Source: Thauera sedimentorum | GTDB taxonomy: Bacteria > Pseudomonadota > Gammaproteobacteria > Burkholderiales > Rhodocyclaceae | DNA length: 64,000 nucleotides | Direction of reading: 5' to 3' | Assembly: GCF_014489115.1 (NCBI RefSeq) | Contig: NZ_JACTAH010000002.1 | Coordinates: 620,001 to 684,000, forward strand | In this document: piece by piece, positions 22,541-36,150 of the stretch | Layout: the number at the start of each line of letters is the position of its first letter | Position numbering within the stretch: the first letter of the stretch is position 1 | Program-made: the position numbers and the translations under genes | The notes under the pieces: generated by a model | What the model was told of the DNA's origin: nothing | Seen by the model: only the letters and a program-made list of their open reading frames with translations | Databases searched by the model: none

Positions 22541-23899
22541 TCACTTGCCTATGCAGAAGCGCGAGAAGATGACCCCAAGCAGATCATCGGCGGTGAACTC
22601 CCCGGTGATCTCGCTCACCCTGTCCTGCGCCAGCCGCAGTTCCTCGGCGAACAGCTCCAGCGCATGAACGCGCTGCGCCGCCTGCGCCAAATGCTCCAGC
22701 GCCCCGCGCAGGGCAGCAAGATGGCGCTCCCGTGCAAGCACGAGATCCTCGCCATGCGCGTGCCAGCCCGCCACCCGCAGCAGCTCGGCACGCAAGAGGT
22801 CTATCCCATCGCCGGTGCGCGCCGACAACTGCAGCGTGACCATCCCGTCCGCCTCGATACGCCCAGGCGCCTGGCCAAGGAGATCGATCTTGTTGCGGAC
22901 CACGATGCGTTCGACCTGCCCGGGAAGCGCGGCGTCGATCGCCGCAGTGTCCGCCGAATCAGCCGCGGCGCCCGCATCCTGCAATCGAACGATCACATCG
23001 GCCCGCTCGATCTCGCGCCAGGTCCGCGCGATACCGATGCGCTCGACCTCGTCGCTGGTCTCGCGCAGGCCCGCAGTATCGATGATGTGCAGCGGAATAC
23101 CTTCGATCTGTATCGTCTCCCGCAGCGCATCCCGGGTCGTGCCGGCGATGTCGGTGACGATGGCGCGCTCCTCGCCGGCCAGACGGTTGAGCAGGCTGGA
23201 CTTGCCGACGTTCGGCGGCCCCACCAGCACCACGTTCAGACCACTTCGCAGCAATGCGCCCTGGCGGGCGCGATCGAGCAAGGATTCGAGACTGCGTCGC
23301 ACTGCGGCGAGGCGGCCGAAAGCGTCGGCGCGCTCAAGGAAGTCGAGTTCCTCCTCAGGGAAATCCAGCGTCGCCTCGACCAGCATGCGCAGGTCGATCA
23401 AGGCATCGCGAATCCGGGTGACCTCGGACGAAAACGCGCCCGACAGGGAACGCAGGGCGGAGCGCGCTGCAGCCGTGGTCGACGCCTCGATCAGATCGGC
23501 CACGCCTTCGGCCTGCGCAAGATCGAGCTTGCCGTTGAGGAAGGCCCGCTTGGTGAACTCGCCCGGCTCTGCCAGCCGCGCCCCAAGCTCGACGCAACGC
23601 GCGAGCAGCATCTGCATGACCACCGGGCCGCCATGGCCCTGCAGCTCGATCACGTCCTCTCCGGTAAAGGAACCGGGTGCGGGAAAATAGAGCACCAGCC
23701 CCTCGTCGATGGCCCCCCCATCCGCATCGCGAAAGCGTGCAAAGGTGGCGACCCGCGGGGCTGGCTCACGCCCGCACAGCGCACGGGCAAACGGCAGCAG
23801 GGCGCTGCCGGAAACGCGCACCACGCCGATGCCTCCCCGGCCCGGCGCGGTGGCGATGGCCGCTATCGTGTCACGCGGCCTTGCTGCCGGGTTTTGCAC
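22541..23899 (-). CDS. mnmE: tRNA uridine-5-carboxymethylaminomethyl modification GTPase MnmE
   Basis: 452 aa. With MnmG it modifies U34 of several tRNAs. An N-terminal folate-binding domain ([21 protein letters not shown]) is followed by helical and G domains with [31 protein letters not shown] and NKIDLL, and the invariant C-terminal CIGK. The apparent start is a GTG at 23899 that lies inside the yidC 3' end (29-nt overlap), so translation is probably coupled to yidC. The yidC-mnmE order is the usual origin-proximal one. Confidence 0.96.
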   Translation of the reverse strand: MQNPAARPRDTIAAIATAPGRGGIGVVRVSGSALLPFARALCGREPAPRVATFARFRDADGGAIDEGLVLYFPAPGSFTGEDVIELQGHGGPVVMQMLLARCVELGARLAEPGEFTKRAFLNGKLDLAQAEGVADLIEASTTAAARSALRSLSGAFSSEVTRIRDALIDLRMLVEATLDFPEEELDFLERADAFGRLAAVRRSLESLLDRARQGALLRSGLNVVLVGPPNVGKSSLLNRLAGEERAIVTDIAGTTRDALRETIQIEGIPLHIIDTAGLRETSDEVERIGIARTWREIERADVIVRLQDAGAAADSADTAAIDAALPGQVERIVVRNKIDLLGQAPGRIEADGMVTLQLSARTGDGIDLLRAELLRVAGWHAHGEDLVLARERHLAALRGALEHLAQAAQRVHALELFAEELRLAQDRVSEITGEFTADDLLGVIFSRFCIGK

Positions 23900-25523
23900 C
23901 CTCGATCATCCTGGTGATCTGCCACTGCTGAGCAATGGACAGGATGTTGTTCACCACCCAGTACAGCACCAGACCGGACGGGAACCACAGGAACATGAAG
24001 GTGAACACGATGGGCAGGGCCATCATGATCTTGGCCTGCATCGGGTCCGGCGGCGTCGGGTTGAGCTTCATCTGCACCAGCATGGACACGCCCATGATGA
24101 TCGGCAGGATGAAGTAGGGATCCTTGGACGAGAGGTCCTGGATCCAGCCCAGCCAGGGCGCGTGGCGCATCTCGACGCTGCCCAGCAGCACCCAGTACAG
24201 CGCGATGAACACCGGGATCTGCACCAGGATGGGCAGGCAGCCGCCCAGCGGATTGATCTTCTCGGTGCGGTAGAGATTCATCATCTCCTGCTGCATCTTC
24301 GCCTTGTCGTCGCCGTACACTTCCTTCAGACGCTGCAGGCGGGGACCGAGCACGCGCATCTTGGCCATCGACTTGTAACTGGCCGCCGACAGCGGGAAGA
24401 ACACCAGCTTGATGGCGACGGTGACCAGGATGATTGCCCAGCCCCAGTTGCCGGTCAGGCTATGGAACCACGACAGCACCCAGAACAGCGGCGCGGCGAT
24501 CACGGTCAGGAAGCCGTAATCCACCACCAGGTCCAGGCCAGGCGCGATGCCTTCGAGCTTGTCCTGGTCCTGCGGGCCGGCGTACAGGCGCACATCCACC
24601 TTGCCCTGCTGACCGGCCGCAACCTGGGTCACCGGCAGGATCACCCCGGCCGAGAAGAGGTCGTTGCCCACCCGGCGGGCGAAGAACTCGCGCTCCACGC
24701 CGGCCTGCGGCAGCCAGGCGCCGACGAAGTAGTGCTGCACCATGGCCACCCAGCCATCGGCAGCCTGCTTGGCAAACTTCGCCTTGCCTTCCGTGATTTC
24801 CTCGAACTGCACCTTCTGGAAGCGCTCGGCATCGGTATAGAAGGCCGGGCCGGTAAAGGTGTTGACCCCGTACACATCCACCCCTTCGGCCGGCTGGCCG
24901 TCACGGGTGAACTGGAAGTAGGCATGGGCGTCCAGCGGCTGCTCGCTGCCGTTGCGGATCTCGTAGCTGACATCCACCAGGTAGTTGCCGCGGTGGAAGG
25001 TCATCAGCTTGGTGACCTGCACGCCGTTCTGCTCCGGCGCCTCCAGTCGGACCGTCACGCTGTCCTGGCCTTCCGGCAGCACCACTTCATCGGCCGGCAG
25101 GGCGAACAGGGTCTTGTGGTTGGGCAGGCCTTCGCCGATCAGGCCGGACTGCGCCGCATACAGGTGACGCCCGCCGTCGTCGAAGAGCACGAAGTTGCGC
25201 GTGCGATCCTCGTTCGACTTGTGCGCCGGCAGCTCCATGCGCACGATGTCGCCACCCTGCGCGGCGATCTGCACCACCATCAGGTCGGTACGTACCACCA
25301 TGCGCGGCACCGAGGCCGGCATCGCGGCGGACTGCTCACCCGGTACCGGTGCGCTGAGCGCGCTGCCGGGCGTCGGGGCCGGCACTGAGGACGCGCCGTC
25401 GGCGCCGGCCGGCTGGGACGCAACCACTGCCGGCTGCGGGCGGCTGTACTCCAGCCAGCTGTCCCACAACATCACCAGCGCGAACGAGAAAATCAGGAAG
25501 AGGATGAGGCGACGTTGATCCAT
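23871..25523 (-). CDS. yidC: Membrane protein insertase YidC
   Basis: 550 aa, the normal Gram-negative length. TM1 at residues about 7-25 ([19 protein letters not shown]) is followed by a large periplasmic domain (about 60-340) and the conserved five-helix insertase core, with segments such as [21 protein letters not shown] and [20 protein letters not shown]. It inserts inner-membrane proteins alone or with SecYEG. No yidD gene is seen between it and rnpA, only about 100 bp. Confidence 0.96.
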   Translation of the reverse strand: MDQRRLILFLIFSFALVMLWDSWLEYSRPQPAVVASQPAGADGASSVPAPTPGSALSAPVPGEQSAAMPASVPRMVVRTDLMVVQIAAQGGDIVRMELPAHKSNEDRTRNFVLFDDGGRHLYAAQSGLIGEGLPNHKTLFALPADEVVLPEGQDSVTVRLEAPEQNGVQVTKLMTFHRGNYLVDVSYEIRNGSEQPLDAHAYFQFTRDGQPAEGVDVYGVNTFTGPAFYTDAERFQKVQFEEITEGKAKFAKQAADGWVAMVQHYFVGAWLPQAGVEREFFARRVGNDLFSAGVILPVTQVAAGQQGKVDVRLYAGPQDQDKLEGIAPGLDLVVDYGFLTVIAAPLFWVLSWFHSLTGNWGWAIILVTVAIKLVFFPLSAASYKSMAKMRVLGPRLQRLKEVYGDDKAKMQQEMMNLYRTEKINPLGGCLPILVQIPVFIALYWVLLGSVEMRHAPWLGWIQDLSSKDPYFILPIIMGVSMLVQMKLNPTPPDPMQAKIMMALPIVFTFMFLWFPSGLVLYWVVNNILSIAQQWQITRMIEGAKPGSKAA

Positions 25524-25625
25524 ACGGACTTCTATCGGTTGACGGTTCGTTGGTCGAGGAACGGAATCATACCCGCCCCGAGGGACACCGCGTGCGGTGC
25601 GTCGGCTTGCCCGTCTCCGGGCCGG

Positions 25626-25985
25626 TCATCTCGGCAGGCGCGCCAGCAGCCGGCTGACGTCCTCGTTGAGCATCGCCCGGGTCGCGCCGTCCACCTTCGC
25701 GTGCAGCCGGACCACCAGGTCGTGCGGCGGAAGCGCGTGGCGAGTCTTGCGGAAGTTCTCGCGCACGATGCGCTTGAGCAGGTTGCGCAGGTGCGCGCGC
25801 CGCGCCAGCTTCTTGGCCACCACCACGCCAAGACGGGCGGTGTCCAGCCCGTTGGGCCGGTAATGGACGATGAACCAGCGCCCCTTGAGGGCCCGCCGAA
25901 AAGCAAAAACGGATGAATACTCATCCGTTTTGCGTAATCTGTGGGCGTCGCGAAAGCTGGCGTCGACACCCGGAAGATCTGTCAC
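25626..25985 (-). CDS. rnpA: Ribonuclease P protein component RnpA
   Basis: 119 aa, with GTG at 25985 as start. It is the small basic protein that assists the RNase P RNA in tRNA 5' maturation. The RNR signature ARRAHLRNLLKRIVRENFR is clear, with GRWFIVHYRP before it. The start lies 1 nt after the rpmH stop, so rpmH-rnpA is tightly coupled. The gene then leads to yidC after a short gap that lacks yidD. Confidence 0.95.
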   Translation of the reverse strand: MTDLPGVDASFRDAHRLRKTDEYSSVFAFRRALKGRWFIVHYRPNGLDTARLGVVVAKKLARRAHLRNLLKRIVRENFRKTRHALPPHDLVVRLHAKVDGATRAMLNEDVSRLLARLPR

Positions 25986-25986
25986 C

Positions 25987-26121
25987 TCAGACGGCGAGGC
26001 GATGACGGCCCTTGGCGCGACGGGCGCGGATCACCGCACGACCGCCACGGGTCTTCATGCGAACCAGGAAGCCATGGGTGCGCTTGCGACGGACGACGGA
26101 AGGTTGGTAGGTGCGTTTCAT
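25987..26121 (-). CDS. rpmH: 50S ribosomal protein L34
   Basis: 44 aa, the whole protein: it begins [19 protein letters not shown], includes [19 protein letters not shown] and ends HRLAV, essentially invariant for L34. It lies directly upstream of rnpA and divergent from dnaA. A good sigma70-like promoter is visible 34-62 bp upstream of the start. Confidence 0.98.
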   Translation of the reverse strand: MKRTYQPSVVRRKRTHGFLVRMKTRGGRAVIRARRAKGRHRLAV

Positions 26122-26154
26122 TTTCAGCTTGCCTGAAGAAAGGTCAAACGCGAG

Positions 26155-26183
26155 ATTTAATTGGATAATCCCATGTTTGTCAA
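26155..26183 (-). promoter_or_regulatory. Sigma70-type promoter for rpmH-rnpA
   Basis: On the - strand, a perfect -35 TTGACA (26183-26178) and a -10 TTAAAT (26160-26155; 4 of 6 to TATAAT) with exactly 17 bp between them. The rpmH ATG begins 34 bp downstream. This is the clearest consensus promoter in the window. Confidence 0.7.
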
Positions 26184-26203
26184 GCACAATTTTTGCCCGG
26201 ACC

Positions 26204-26212
26204 TGTGGATAA
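26204..26212 (-). promoter_or_regulatory. DnaA box
   Basis: TGTGGATAA on the + strand, a perfect TTATCCACA on the - strand. It is about 20 bp upstream of the rpmH -35 and about 200 bp before the dnaA start, so it is placed to mediate DnaA autoregulation. Confidence 0.65.
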
Positions 26213-26417
26213 GTCCGCCCTTGGAGGGTAGAATCCGTCGGGTTGCCTCCGCCGGCTAAAGGAGGGGTCCAGTCCGCTACCGTAGCGACTGACGACCTGC
26301 CGGCCCGGGCTGTCCTACAACAATCATCAGGCCGCTTGTTCCCGTCGTGTGCCCCGCGGCACATCCTCGGGCGGGCGCGTTTTGAGTATCGTGTCGCACG
26401 CACAGACCGCACGTTCC

Positions 26418-27848
26418 GTGAACCAAGACTTCTGGTCCTTCTGCCTGTCGCGCCTCGAGCAGGAATTGCCCGCCCAGCAGTTCAACACCTGGATCAAGGC
26501 ACTCGCCGCCAGGGAAGCGGACGCGGCGGACGAACCCCGCATCGAGCTACAGGCGCCAAACCGCTTCGTGCTGCAATGGGTGCGCGAGCGCTACCTGCGC
26601 CGCATCGGCGAACTGGGTGCCGAGTTCTTCGGCAGTGAGCCGCAGATCGAACTCGCCCTGCCCCCCGCCGGCGGCCCGCGCCCCGCGGTGTCCCCCAAGC
26701 CGGTGGCCGGCGCAGTGCAGGCGGCGAGCAAGCCGGTGCCGGCCGACATGCCGGCCGCCGCACCCGGGATCATCATCGGCCAGCCCGAACCCGAGCCGGT
26801 CATCTCCGCCGCCGACCTGGCCTACGAGAAGACCCGCCTCAACCCGGACTTCACCTTCGACACCCTGGTCACCGGGCGCGCCAACGACCTCGCGCGCGCG
26901 GCGGCGATGCAGGTGGCGCAAAACCCCGGCACCTCCTACAACCCGCTGTTCGTCTACGGCGGCGTCGGCCTGGGCAAGACCCATTTGATCCACGCCATCG
27001 GCAACGCGGTCTACAAGCACAACCCGCGCGCGGTGATCCGCTACGTGCACGTCGAGGACTACTACGCCGACGTGGTGCGCGCCTACCAGCAGAAGAGCTT
27101 CGACGCCTTCAAGCGCTACTACCGCTCGCTCGACCTGCTGCTGATCGACGACATCCAGTTCTTCAACAACAAGAACCGCACCCAGGAAGAGTTCTTCCAC
27201 GCCTTCAACGCGCTCACCGAGGCGCGCAAGCAGATCGTCATCACCTGCGACACCTACCCCAAGGACATCCAGGGCCTGGAAGACCGCCTGATCTCGCGCT
27301 TCGACTGGGGCCTCACGGTGCAGATCGAGCCGCCCGAACTCGAGATGCGCGTCGCCATCCTGAAGAAAAAGGCCGAGGCGCTACGCGTGGCGGTGGACGA
27401 CGACGTCGCCTTCCTGATCGCCAAGAACCTGCGCTCCAACGTGCGCGAACTCGAAGGCGCGCTCAACAAGGTGGTGGCCTACGCGCGCTTCCACGGGCGC
27501 GGCATCTCGCTGGAGGTGGCCAAGGAAGCGCTCAAGGACCTGCTCAACGCGCACAACCGCCAGCTCACCATCGAGCACATCCAGAAGACGGTGGCCGACT
27601 ACTACAAGATCAAGGTCGCCGACATGCACTCCAAGAAGCGCACCCGGGTGGTGGCCCGCCCGCGCCAGGTGGCGATGTGGCTGGCCAAGGAACTAACCCC
27701 GATGTCGCTCCCGGCCATCGGCGACGCCTTCGGCGGGCGCGACCACACCACCGTGCTGCACGCCTGCCGCACCATTACCGAGCTGCGCCTGGGCGACCAG
27801 CAGCTCAACCACGACGTCCATGTGCTGACCCAGGTTCTCCGCGGTTAA
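26418..27848 (+). CDS. dnaA: Chromosomal replication initiator DnaA
   Basis: About 476 aa from the GTG at 26418 ([21 protein letters not shown], a typical DnaA start). In-frame alternatives lie at GTG 26391, TTG 26382 and GTG 26349; none has a convincing ribosome binding site. Domain III has Walker [11 protein letters not shown] and Walker [11 protein letters not shown]. Domain IV ends with the DnaA signature [13 protein letters not shown], which binds DnaA boxes. A variable Pro/Ala-rich linker (about residues 85-130) is domain II. dnaN follows 31 nt later. Confidence 0.96.
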   Translation: MNQDFWSFCLSRLEQELPAQQFNTWIKALAAREADAADEPRIELQAPNRFVLQWVRERYLRRIGELGAEFFGSEPQIELALPPAGGPRPAVSPKPVAGAVQAASKPVPADMPAAAPGIIIGQPEPEPVISAADLAYEKTRLNPDFTFDTLVTGRANDLARAAAMQVAQNPGTSYNPLFVYGGVGLGKTHLIHAIGNAVYKHNPRAVIRYVHVEDYYADVVRAYQQKSFDAFKRYYRSLDLLLIDDIQFFNNKNRTQEEFFHAFNALTEARKQIVITCDTYPKDIQGLEDRLISRFDWGLTVQIEPPELEMRVAILKKKAEALRVAVDDDVAFLIAKNLRSNVRELEGALNKVVAYARFHGRGISLEVAKEALKDLLNAHNRQLTIEHIQKTVADYYKIKVADMHSKKRTRVVARPRQVAMWLAKELTPMSLPAIGDAFGGRDHTTVLHACRTITELRLGDQQLNHDVHVLTQVLRG

Positions 27849-27879
27849 GCCCCGATCAACCTTCATACAACGAGACGCC

Positions 27880-28989
27880 ATGCTCCTGCTCAACACCACC
27901 CGCGACGCCCTGCTGGCCCCGCTGCAGTCGGTGGCCGGCATCGTCGAGAAGCGCCACACCCTGCCCATCCTCTCCAACGTGCTGATCGAGAAGCAGGGCG
28001 ACACCCTGACCCTGCTCGCCACCGACATCGAGATCCAGATCCGCACCGCCACCGCCGGACACCAGGGCGGCGCCGACACCGCGATCACCGTGGGCGCGCG
28101 CAAGCTGCAGGACATCCTGCGCGCCCTGCCGGACACCGCCGATGTGTCGCTCACGCTGGACGACAAGCGCCTCACGGTGAAGGCCGGCAAGAGCCGCTTC
28201 GCCCTGCAGACCCTGCCGGCGGCCGACTACCCGCGCATGAATCTGCCCGACGGCGACGCGGTGCGCCTTACCGTCAGCCAGCGCGCCTTCAAGCGCCAGC
28301 TCGCCCAGGTCGCCTACTCCATGGCGCAGCAGGACATCCGCTACTACCTCAACGGCCTGCTGGTGATCGCCGACGGCAACGAGCTGCGCATGGTGGCCAC
28401 CGACGGCCACCGCCTGGCCTACGCCGCCAGCACGCTGGAGAACCCGGTCGAGCAGCGCACCGAAGCCATCCTGCCGCGCAAGACCGTGCTCGAGCTCGCC
28501 CGCCAGCTCGCCGACAACGACGACCCGCTGGAAGTGCTGCTCGCCGGCAACCAGGTGGTGTTCCGCTTCGGCGCCATCGAGCTGATCTCCAAGCTGATCG
28601 ACGGCAAGTTCCCCGACTACGAACGCGTGATCCCGCAGAACCACCCGCGCATGATCACCTTCGACCGCGTGCCGCTGCTGGCCGCGCTGCAGCGTGCCGC
28701 CATCCTCACCAACGAGAAGTTCCGCGGCGTGCGCCTGGTGCTCGGCGACGGCAGCCTGAAGATCGTGTCCACCAACGCCGAACAGGAAGAGGCGGTCGAG
28801 GAGCTGGAAGTCGATTACCACGACGTGCCGCTCGACATCGGCTTCAACGTCACCTACCTGCTCGACGTGATGAACAACCTGTCGTCCGAGAAGGTCGAGT
28901 GGCGCTTTAACGACGGCAACTCCAGCGCGCTGATCACCCTGCCCGGCAACGAGCAGTTCAAGTACGTCGTGATGCCGATGCGCATCTGA
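27880..28989 (+). CDS. dnaN: DNA polymerase III beta subunit (sliding clamp)
   Basis: 369 aa, normal length, three clamp domains. It starts MLLLNTTRDALLAPLQSVAG and ends in the conserved FKYVVMPMRI. The N-terminal RHTLPILSNVLIE and the central VRGVRLVLGDGSLKI-like block are characteristic. It encircles DNA and tethers Pol III. It is in the classic dnaA-dnaN-gyrB order, without recF between dnaN and gyrB; that gap holds a REP element instead. Confidence 0.96.
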   Translation: MLLLNTTRDALLAPLQSVAGIVEKRHTLPILSNVLIEKQGDTLTLLATDIEIQIRTATAGHQGGADTAITVGARKLQDILRALPDTADVSLTLDDKRLTVKAGKSRFALQTLPAADYPRMNLPDGDAVRLTVSQRAFKRQLAQVAYSMAQQDIRYYLNGLLVIADGNELRMVATDGHRLAYAASTLENPVEQRTEAILPRKTVLELARQLADNDDPLEVLLAGNQVVFRFGAIELISKLIDGKFPDYERVIPQNHPRMITFDRVPLLAALQRAAILTNEKFRGVRLVLGDGSLKIVSTNAEQEEAVEELEVDYHDVPLDIGFNVTYLLDVMNNLSSEKVEWRFNDGNSSALITLPGNEQFKYVVMPMRI

Positions 28990-29000
28990 ACGCGCTTCCT

Positions 29001-31620
<2,620 letters not shown>

Positions 31621-31649
31621 GCGGCACTGCCAAGGTCCACCTGAGCGCC

Positions 31650-31672
31650 AACGCCCGGCCCGCCCGGGCGTT
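31650..31672 (+). terminator. Hairpin after gyrB, likely terminator
   Basis: AACGCCCGG (31650-31658) pairs with CCGGGCGTT (31664-31672), loop 5 nt. Only a short T-run (TTG) follows, so it may need Rho or serve as an RNA 3' stabiliser. Confidence 0.5.
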
Positions 31673-31707
31673 GTCACGTCAGCCCCGCCAACCTCACAGG
31701 AACCGCC

Positions 31708-32157
31708 ATGGACACCCGCTACCTCGACGACCTCAGCCCCGGCGACGTCTTCACCACCAACGGCCTGACCCTGACCGAGGCCGAGATCATCGACTTCGCC
31801 TGGCGCTACGATCCGCAGCCCTTCCACCTGGACGCCGGCGCGGCGGCGGCCTCGCCCTATGGCGGGCTGATCGCCAGCGGTTTCCAGTCGCTGGCGCTGT
31901 GTTTTCGGCTGTTCATCCAGAGCGGGGTGTTCCTGCAATCGAGCATCGGCTCGCCCGGCATCGACGAGCTGCGCTGGCTGGCGCCGGTGCGCCCGGCCGA
32001 CACCCTGCACAGCCGCATCGAGGTGCTGGAAGTGCGCCCCTCGCGTTCCAAGCCCGACCGCGGCATCGCCCGCCTGCGCTACGAAGCGCGCAACCAGCGC
32101 GACGAGGTGGTGCTGAGCTTCATCGTCAATCACCTGCTGCTGCGCCGCCCGGCCTGA
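31708..32157 (+). CDS. MaoC-like hot-dog fold acyl dehydratase
   Basis: 149 aa. The hydratase-2 signature is present: YDPQPFHLD (catalytic Asp/His) followed by SPYGGLIASGFQSLAL. Members hydrate enoyl-CoA or similar acyl thioesters; the substrate here is unknown. It lies 8 nt before a radical SAM gene on the same strand and 88 nt after gyrB, so the pair is probably one unit independent of gyrB. Start ATG is preceded by CACAGGAACCGCC, a fair ribosome binding site. Confidence 0.87.
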   Translation: MDTRYLDDLSPGDVFTTNGLTLTEAEIIDFAWRYDPQPFHLDAGAAAASPYGGLIASGFQSLALCFRLFIQSGVFLQSSIGSPGIDELRWLAPVRPADTLHSRIEVLEVRPSRSKPDRGIARLRYEARNQRDEVVLSFIVNHLLLRRPA

Positions 32158-32164
32158 ACCGCCG

Positions 32165-33055
32165 ATGATCCCCATCCGCTACGTCGAACCGGTGTTCCGC
32201 CCGCCCAGCGAGGCCGAGTCGCTGATCCTGCCGGTCACCGACGGCTGTTCCTGGAACAAGTGCACGTTCTGCGAGATGTACACCGCGCCGCAGAAGGCCT
32301 TTCGCGCGCGCAGCGAGGACGAGGTACTGGCGTCGATCCGTCGCGTGGGCGAACTCTACGGCGAGCGCGTGCGCAGGGTTTTCCTGGCCGATGGCGACGC
32401 GCTGGTGCTGCCCACCCGCCGCCTGTTGGCCTACCTGGAGGCGATCCGCGAGCACCTGCCGGGCGTGCATCGCGTGTCCAGCTACTGCCTGGCCCGCAAC
32501 CTGGCGAAGAAGAGCGTGACCGAGCTGCGCACGCTGGCCGAGGCCGGGCTCAAGCTCGCCTACCTGGGCGCCGAGTCCGGTGACGACGAGGTGCTGGCAC
32601 GGGTGAACAAGGGCGAGAGCTTCGAGTCCACCCGCAGCGCGCTCGACAAGCTGGGCGAGGCCGGCATCTCGCGCTCGGTAATGATCCTCAACGGCCTCGG
32701 CGGACAGGCACTGTCCGCGCAGCATGCCGACCACTCCGCTCAGCTCATCAACGCCACCCAGCCGGAGTACCTGTCCACCCTGGTCGTCACCCTGCACGAC
32801 CACGGCCGGCGCTTCATGGAGGCCTGGCCGGACTGGCAGGCGCTCGACCAGCACGGCCTGTTTGTGGAGATGGAGCGCTTCCTCGCCGCCCTGGAGTTGC
32901 GCCGCACGGTGTTCCGCTCCGACCACGCCTCCAACTGGCTGGTGCTCAAGGGCACCCTGGGCGCCGACAAGGCCCGCCTGCTGGCCGAGGTGCGCGCGGC
33001 CATCGAACGCCCGGATGCCGCGCCCTTGCGCCCGGCCTGGCTGCGCGGGCTCTGA
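32165..33055 (+). CDS. Radical SAM protein with CX4CX2C cluster motif
   Basis: 296 aa. The iron-sulfur motif is GCSWNKCTFCEMY at residues 27-39, so the cysteine spacing is CX4CX2C rather than the textbook CX3CX2C; the same variant occurs in a COG1032-like branch. After it, LADGDAL and YLGAESGDDEVL are typical of radical SAM barrels. No extra C-terminal cysteine cluster is seen. The reaction is unknown. It begins 8 nt after the MaoC-like gene. The 3' end faces mmsA across a REPIN-like element. Confidence 0.85.
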   Translation: MIPIRYVEPVFRPPSEAESLILPVTDGCSWNKCTFCEMYTAPQKAFRARSEDEVLASIRRVGELYGERVRRVFLADGDALVLPTRRLLAYLEAIREHLPGVHRVSSYCLARNLAKKSVTELRTLAEAGLKLAYLGAESGDDEVLARVNKGESFESTRSALDKLGEAGISRSVMILNGLGGQALSAQHADHSAQLINATQPEYLSTLVVTLHDHGRRFMEAWPDWQALDQHGLFVEMERFLAALELRRTVFRSDHASNWLVLKGTLGADKARLLAEVRAAIERPDAAPLRPAWLRGL

Positions 33056-33089
33056 TCCACGGTTGCCCTACCCCGGCCATGCACCCCCT

Positions 33090-33161
33090 GTAGGAGCGGC
33101 CTTGGCCGCGATGCGGCGGTGGTTTCTTCGAAGGCCGAATCGCGGCCAAGGCCGCTCCTAC
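33090..33161. repeat. REPIN-like paired REP element, copy 3
   Basis: 23-nt arms at 33090-33112 and 33139-33161 are perfect inverse complements and identical to the arms of copies 1 and 4; the loop is about 26 nt. It lies between the convergent radical SAM and mmsA genes. Confidence 0.9.
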
Positions 33162-33204
33162 CGGTCATCCCGGGCGTGAGGCCCATGCCGCGCACGGCAC
33201 CGCC

Positions 33205-34713
<1,509 letters not shown>

Positions 34714-34760
34714 CTCATGTCTCCACTGTTGTCCTTATCCTGACGCGGCCCGCCACGCCT

Positions 34761-35111
34761 TCAGCGCCGGACGTCCTGCTCCTCACGCACCTCGCGGATC
34801 ACCTCGCCCTCGATCACCACCACGCCCGGCGGCACATCGCCGGGCCGTCCGCCAGGCGACCGCGGTCCGCCTTGCGCACGCTGCTCGCGCATCTGTTTGC
34901 GCAGATCGCGCGTCTTCCACCAGAACCAGCCCCACACCGCAAGGCCAACCGTGAGCACCACGGCGAACAGCACCACCGAGAACATCAGCGCCAGCACGAA
35001 CACGCCGCCCGCGGCGACCACGGCGACGATCTTCTTCCACAGGCTGGGCGGCTGGGCCGGCGCGCCGGCGAGGCGGTCGAAGGGATTTGGCCGGCGGGGA
35101 TCGGTATACAT
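34761..35111 (-). CDS. Small two-span membrane protein, hypothetical
   Basis: 116 aa from the ATG at 35111, chosen because AGGA lies 6-7 nt upstream; an ATG two codons earlier is too close to it. Not a family I recognise. A cytoplasmic, Pro/Arg-rich N-terminus is followed by a long hydrophobic stretch (IVAVVAAGGVFVLALMFSV then VLFAVVLTVGLAVWGWFWW) that makes two spans, and a charged tail ending VVIEGEVIREVREE. It lies between mmsA and the amidohydrolase, all on the - strand. Confidence 0.75.
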   Translation of the reverse strand: MYTDPRRPNPFDRLAGAPAQPPSLWKKIVAVVAAGGVFVLALMFSVVLFAVVLTVGLAVWGWFWWKTRDLRKQMREQRAQGGPRSPGGRPGDVPPGVVVIEGEVIREVREEQDVRR

Positions 35112-35216
35112 CGGCATTCCTCATGACGGCAGCGGCCGTCGGATGTTGTGTAACGGAACCGGATCAGAGCGGCGCAGGGGCGAAAGATTCCCCGGCACCC
35201 GATCCAGCCCGCCATG

Positions 35217-36065
35217 CTACCTGTGCGGCGCCAGCATCGCAGCCGCGTTATCGTGCAGCAGGCGGCGGCGCAAGGGTGGGGCAAGCGTGTCGGTCCACGC
35301 GCGGATGCCGGCCACCACCTCGCCGTAGCGCCGCCAGCGATTCGTGCTGAAGCTGTCCACCGCCACCACGAAGCGCTGCGGATGGGCCTCGAACAGCGCC
35401 CGCCATTCCGGCAGCAGGGTCCCGCCGGGGGCGATGCGTTCGTCGCGCACCGAGGTGTCCACCCACAGCTGCCGCCCGGCATGCCGGGCCAGCACCGCGG
35501 CCACCGCCTCGGGCACCGGCTCGGTGCCCAGGTGGGCCCACAGCACGCGCAGTCCGGGCGCAAGTTCAAAGGCACGGTCGACCACCTCCGCATCGCCATG
35601 GATCAGCAGGAGCAGCTCACGCGATGCCGCCAGGCGCACCAGCGCCTCGAACACCGGACTGTGCGCATCCCCGGCAAACAGGTGGAGCTCGCCGATGCCC
35701 GCCCAGCGACCGTCGGCCAGCATGGCCTCGACGCGCGCCGGCAGCCCCGCATCGTGCATCCAGTCCGCCTTGTCGGCCGGCGACCGATACACCCCGAGCA
35801 GCGGCACCACCCGCTGCGGCGCCTCGGCATGCAGGCGCAGGGCCATGGCCGGCGGACGGCCGCTGACCACGATGCGCGCCACCCCGGCGCGGTCCATCAT
35901 GCCGATCACCGCCACGGGATCGAAGGCTTGCGCGTCGTCCGCGGTGTAATGCGCATGGGCGTCGACCATCAGCGGCGGGGGAGGTGCCACCGTCGTACAG
36001 CCGGCCAGCGCGAAACCCGCCAGTACAGCCAATACCAGGCGCTTACAAACCGACAACATCCGCAT
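35217..36065 (-). CDS. Lipoprotein amidohydrolase (amidohydrolase_2-like)
   Basis: 282 aa from the ATG at 36065, with GGAGGAGA upstream. The N-terminus is a lipoprotein signal (LVLAVLAGFALAGC), so the enzyme is predicted to be lipid-anchored outside the cytoplasm. Next come the metal-binding VDAHAHYT, GELHLFAGDAHS, LLLIHGD, AHLGTE and WVDTSVRDE, in the order of TIM-barrel metal hydrolases (COG2159-like). The usual metal-coordinating HXH is retained. Substrate unknown. The lipobox is unusual for this family. Confidence 0.78.
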   Translation of the reverse strand: MRMLSVCKRLVLAVLAGFALAGCTTVAPPPPLMVDAHAHYTADDAQAFDPVAVIGMMDRAGVARIVVSGRPPAMALRLHAEAPQRVVPLLGVYRSPADKADWMHDAGLPARVEAMLADGRWAGIGELHLFAGDAHSPVFEALVRLAASRELLLLIHGDAEVVDRAFELAPGLRVLWAHLGTEPVPEAVAAVLARHAGRQLWVDTSVRDERIAPGGTLLPEWRALFEAHPQRFVVAVDSFSTNRWRRYGEVVAGIRAWTDTLAPPLRRRLLHDNAAAMLAPHR

Positions 36066-36150
36066 CCTGTCTCCTCCACCGCCCACCGCCTATATTCGTA
36101 GCAGACGACGGCGGGATATGCCCGCCACCAGCACGCAGAGGAGAATCATC

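Larger units (their letters stand above)
26122..26417. other. rpmH-dnaA intergenic region, candidate oriC/dnaA promoter
   Basis: Gene polarity flips here (everything from 8 to 26 kb is -, dnaA-dnaN-gyrB is +), the usual place for the chromosomal origin. By eye only one perfect DnaA box is found (TGTGGATAA at 26204-26212). The AT-rich part is limited to about 26140-26200, and the dnaA-proximal half is GC-rich. It may therefore be a dnaA promoter/autoregulation site rather than a full origin. Confidence 0.5.

Noticed and set aside
26243..26638. 131-aa + frame overlapping the dnaA start
   Set aside because: Alternate frame of dnaA without features.
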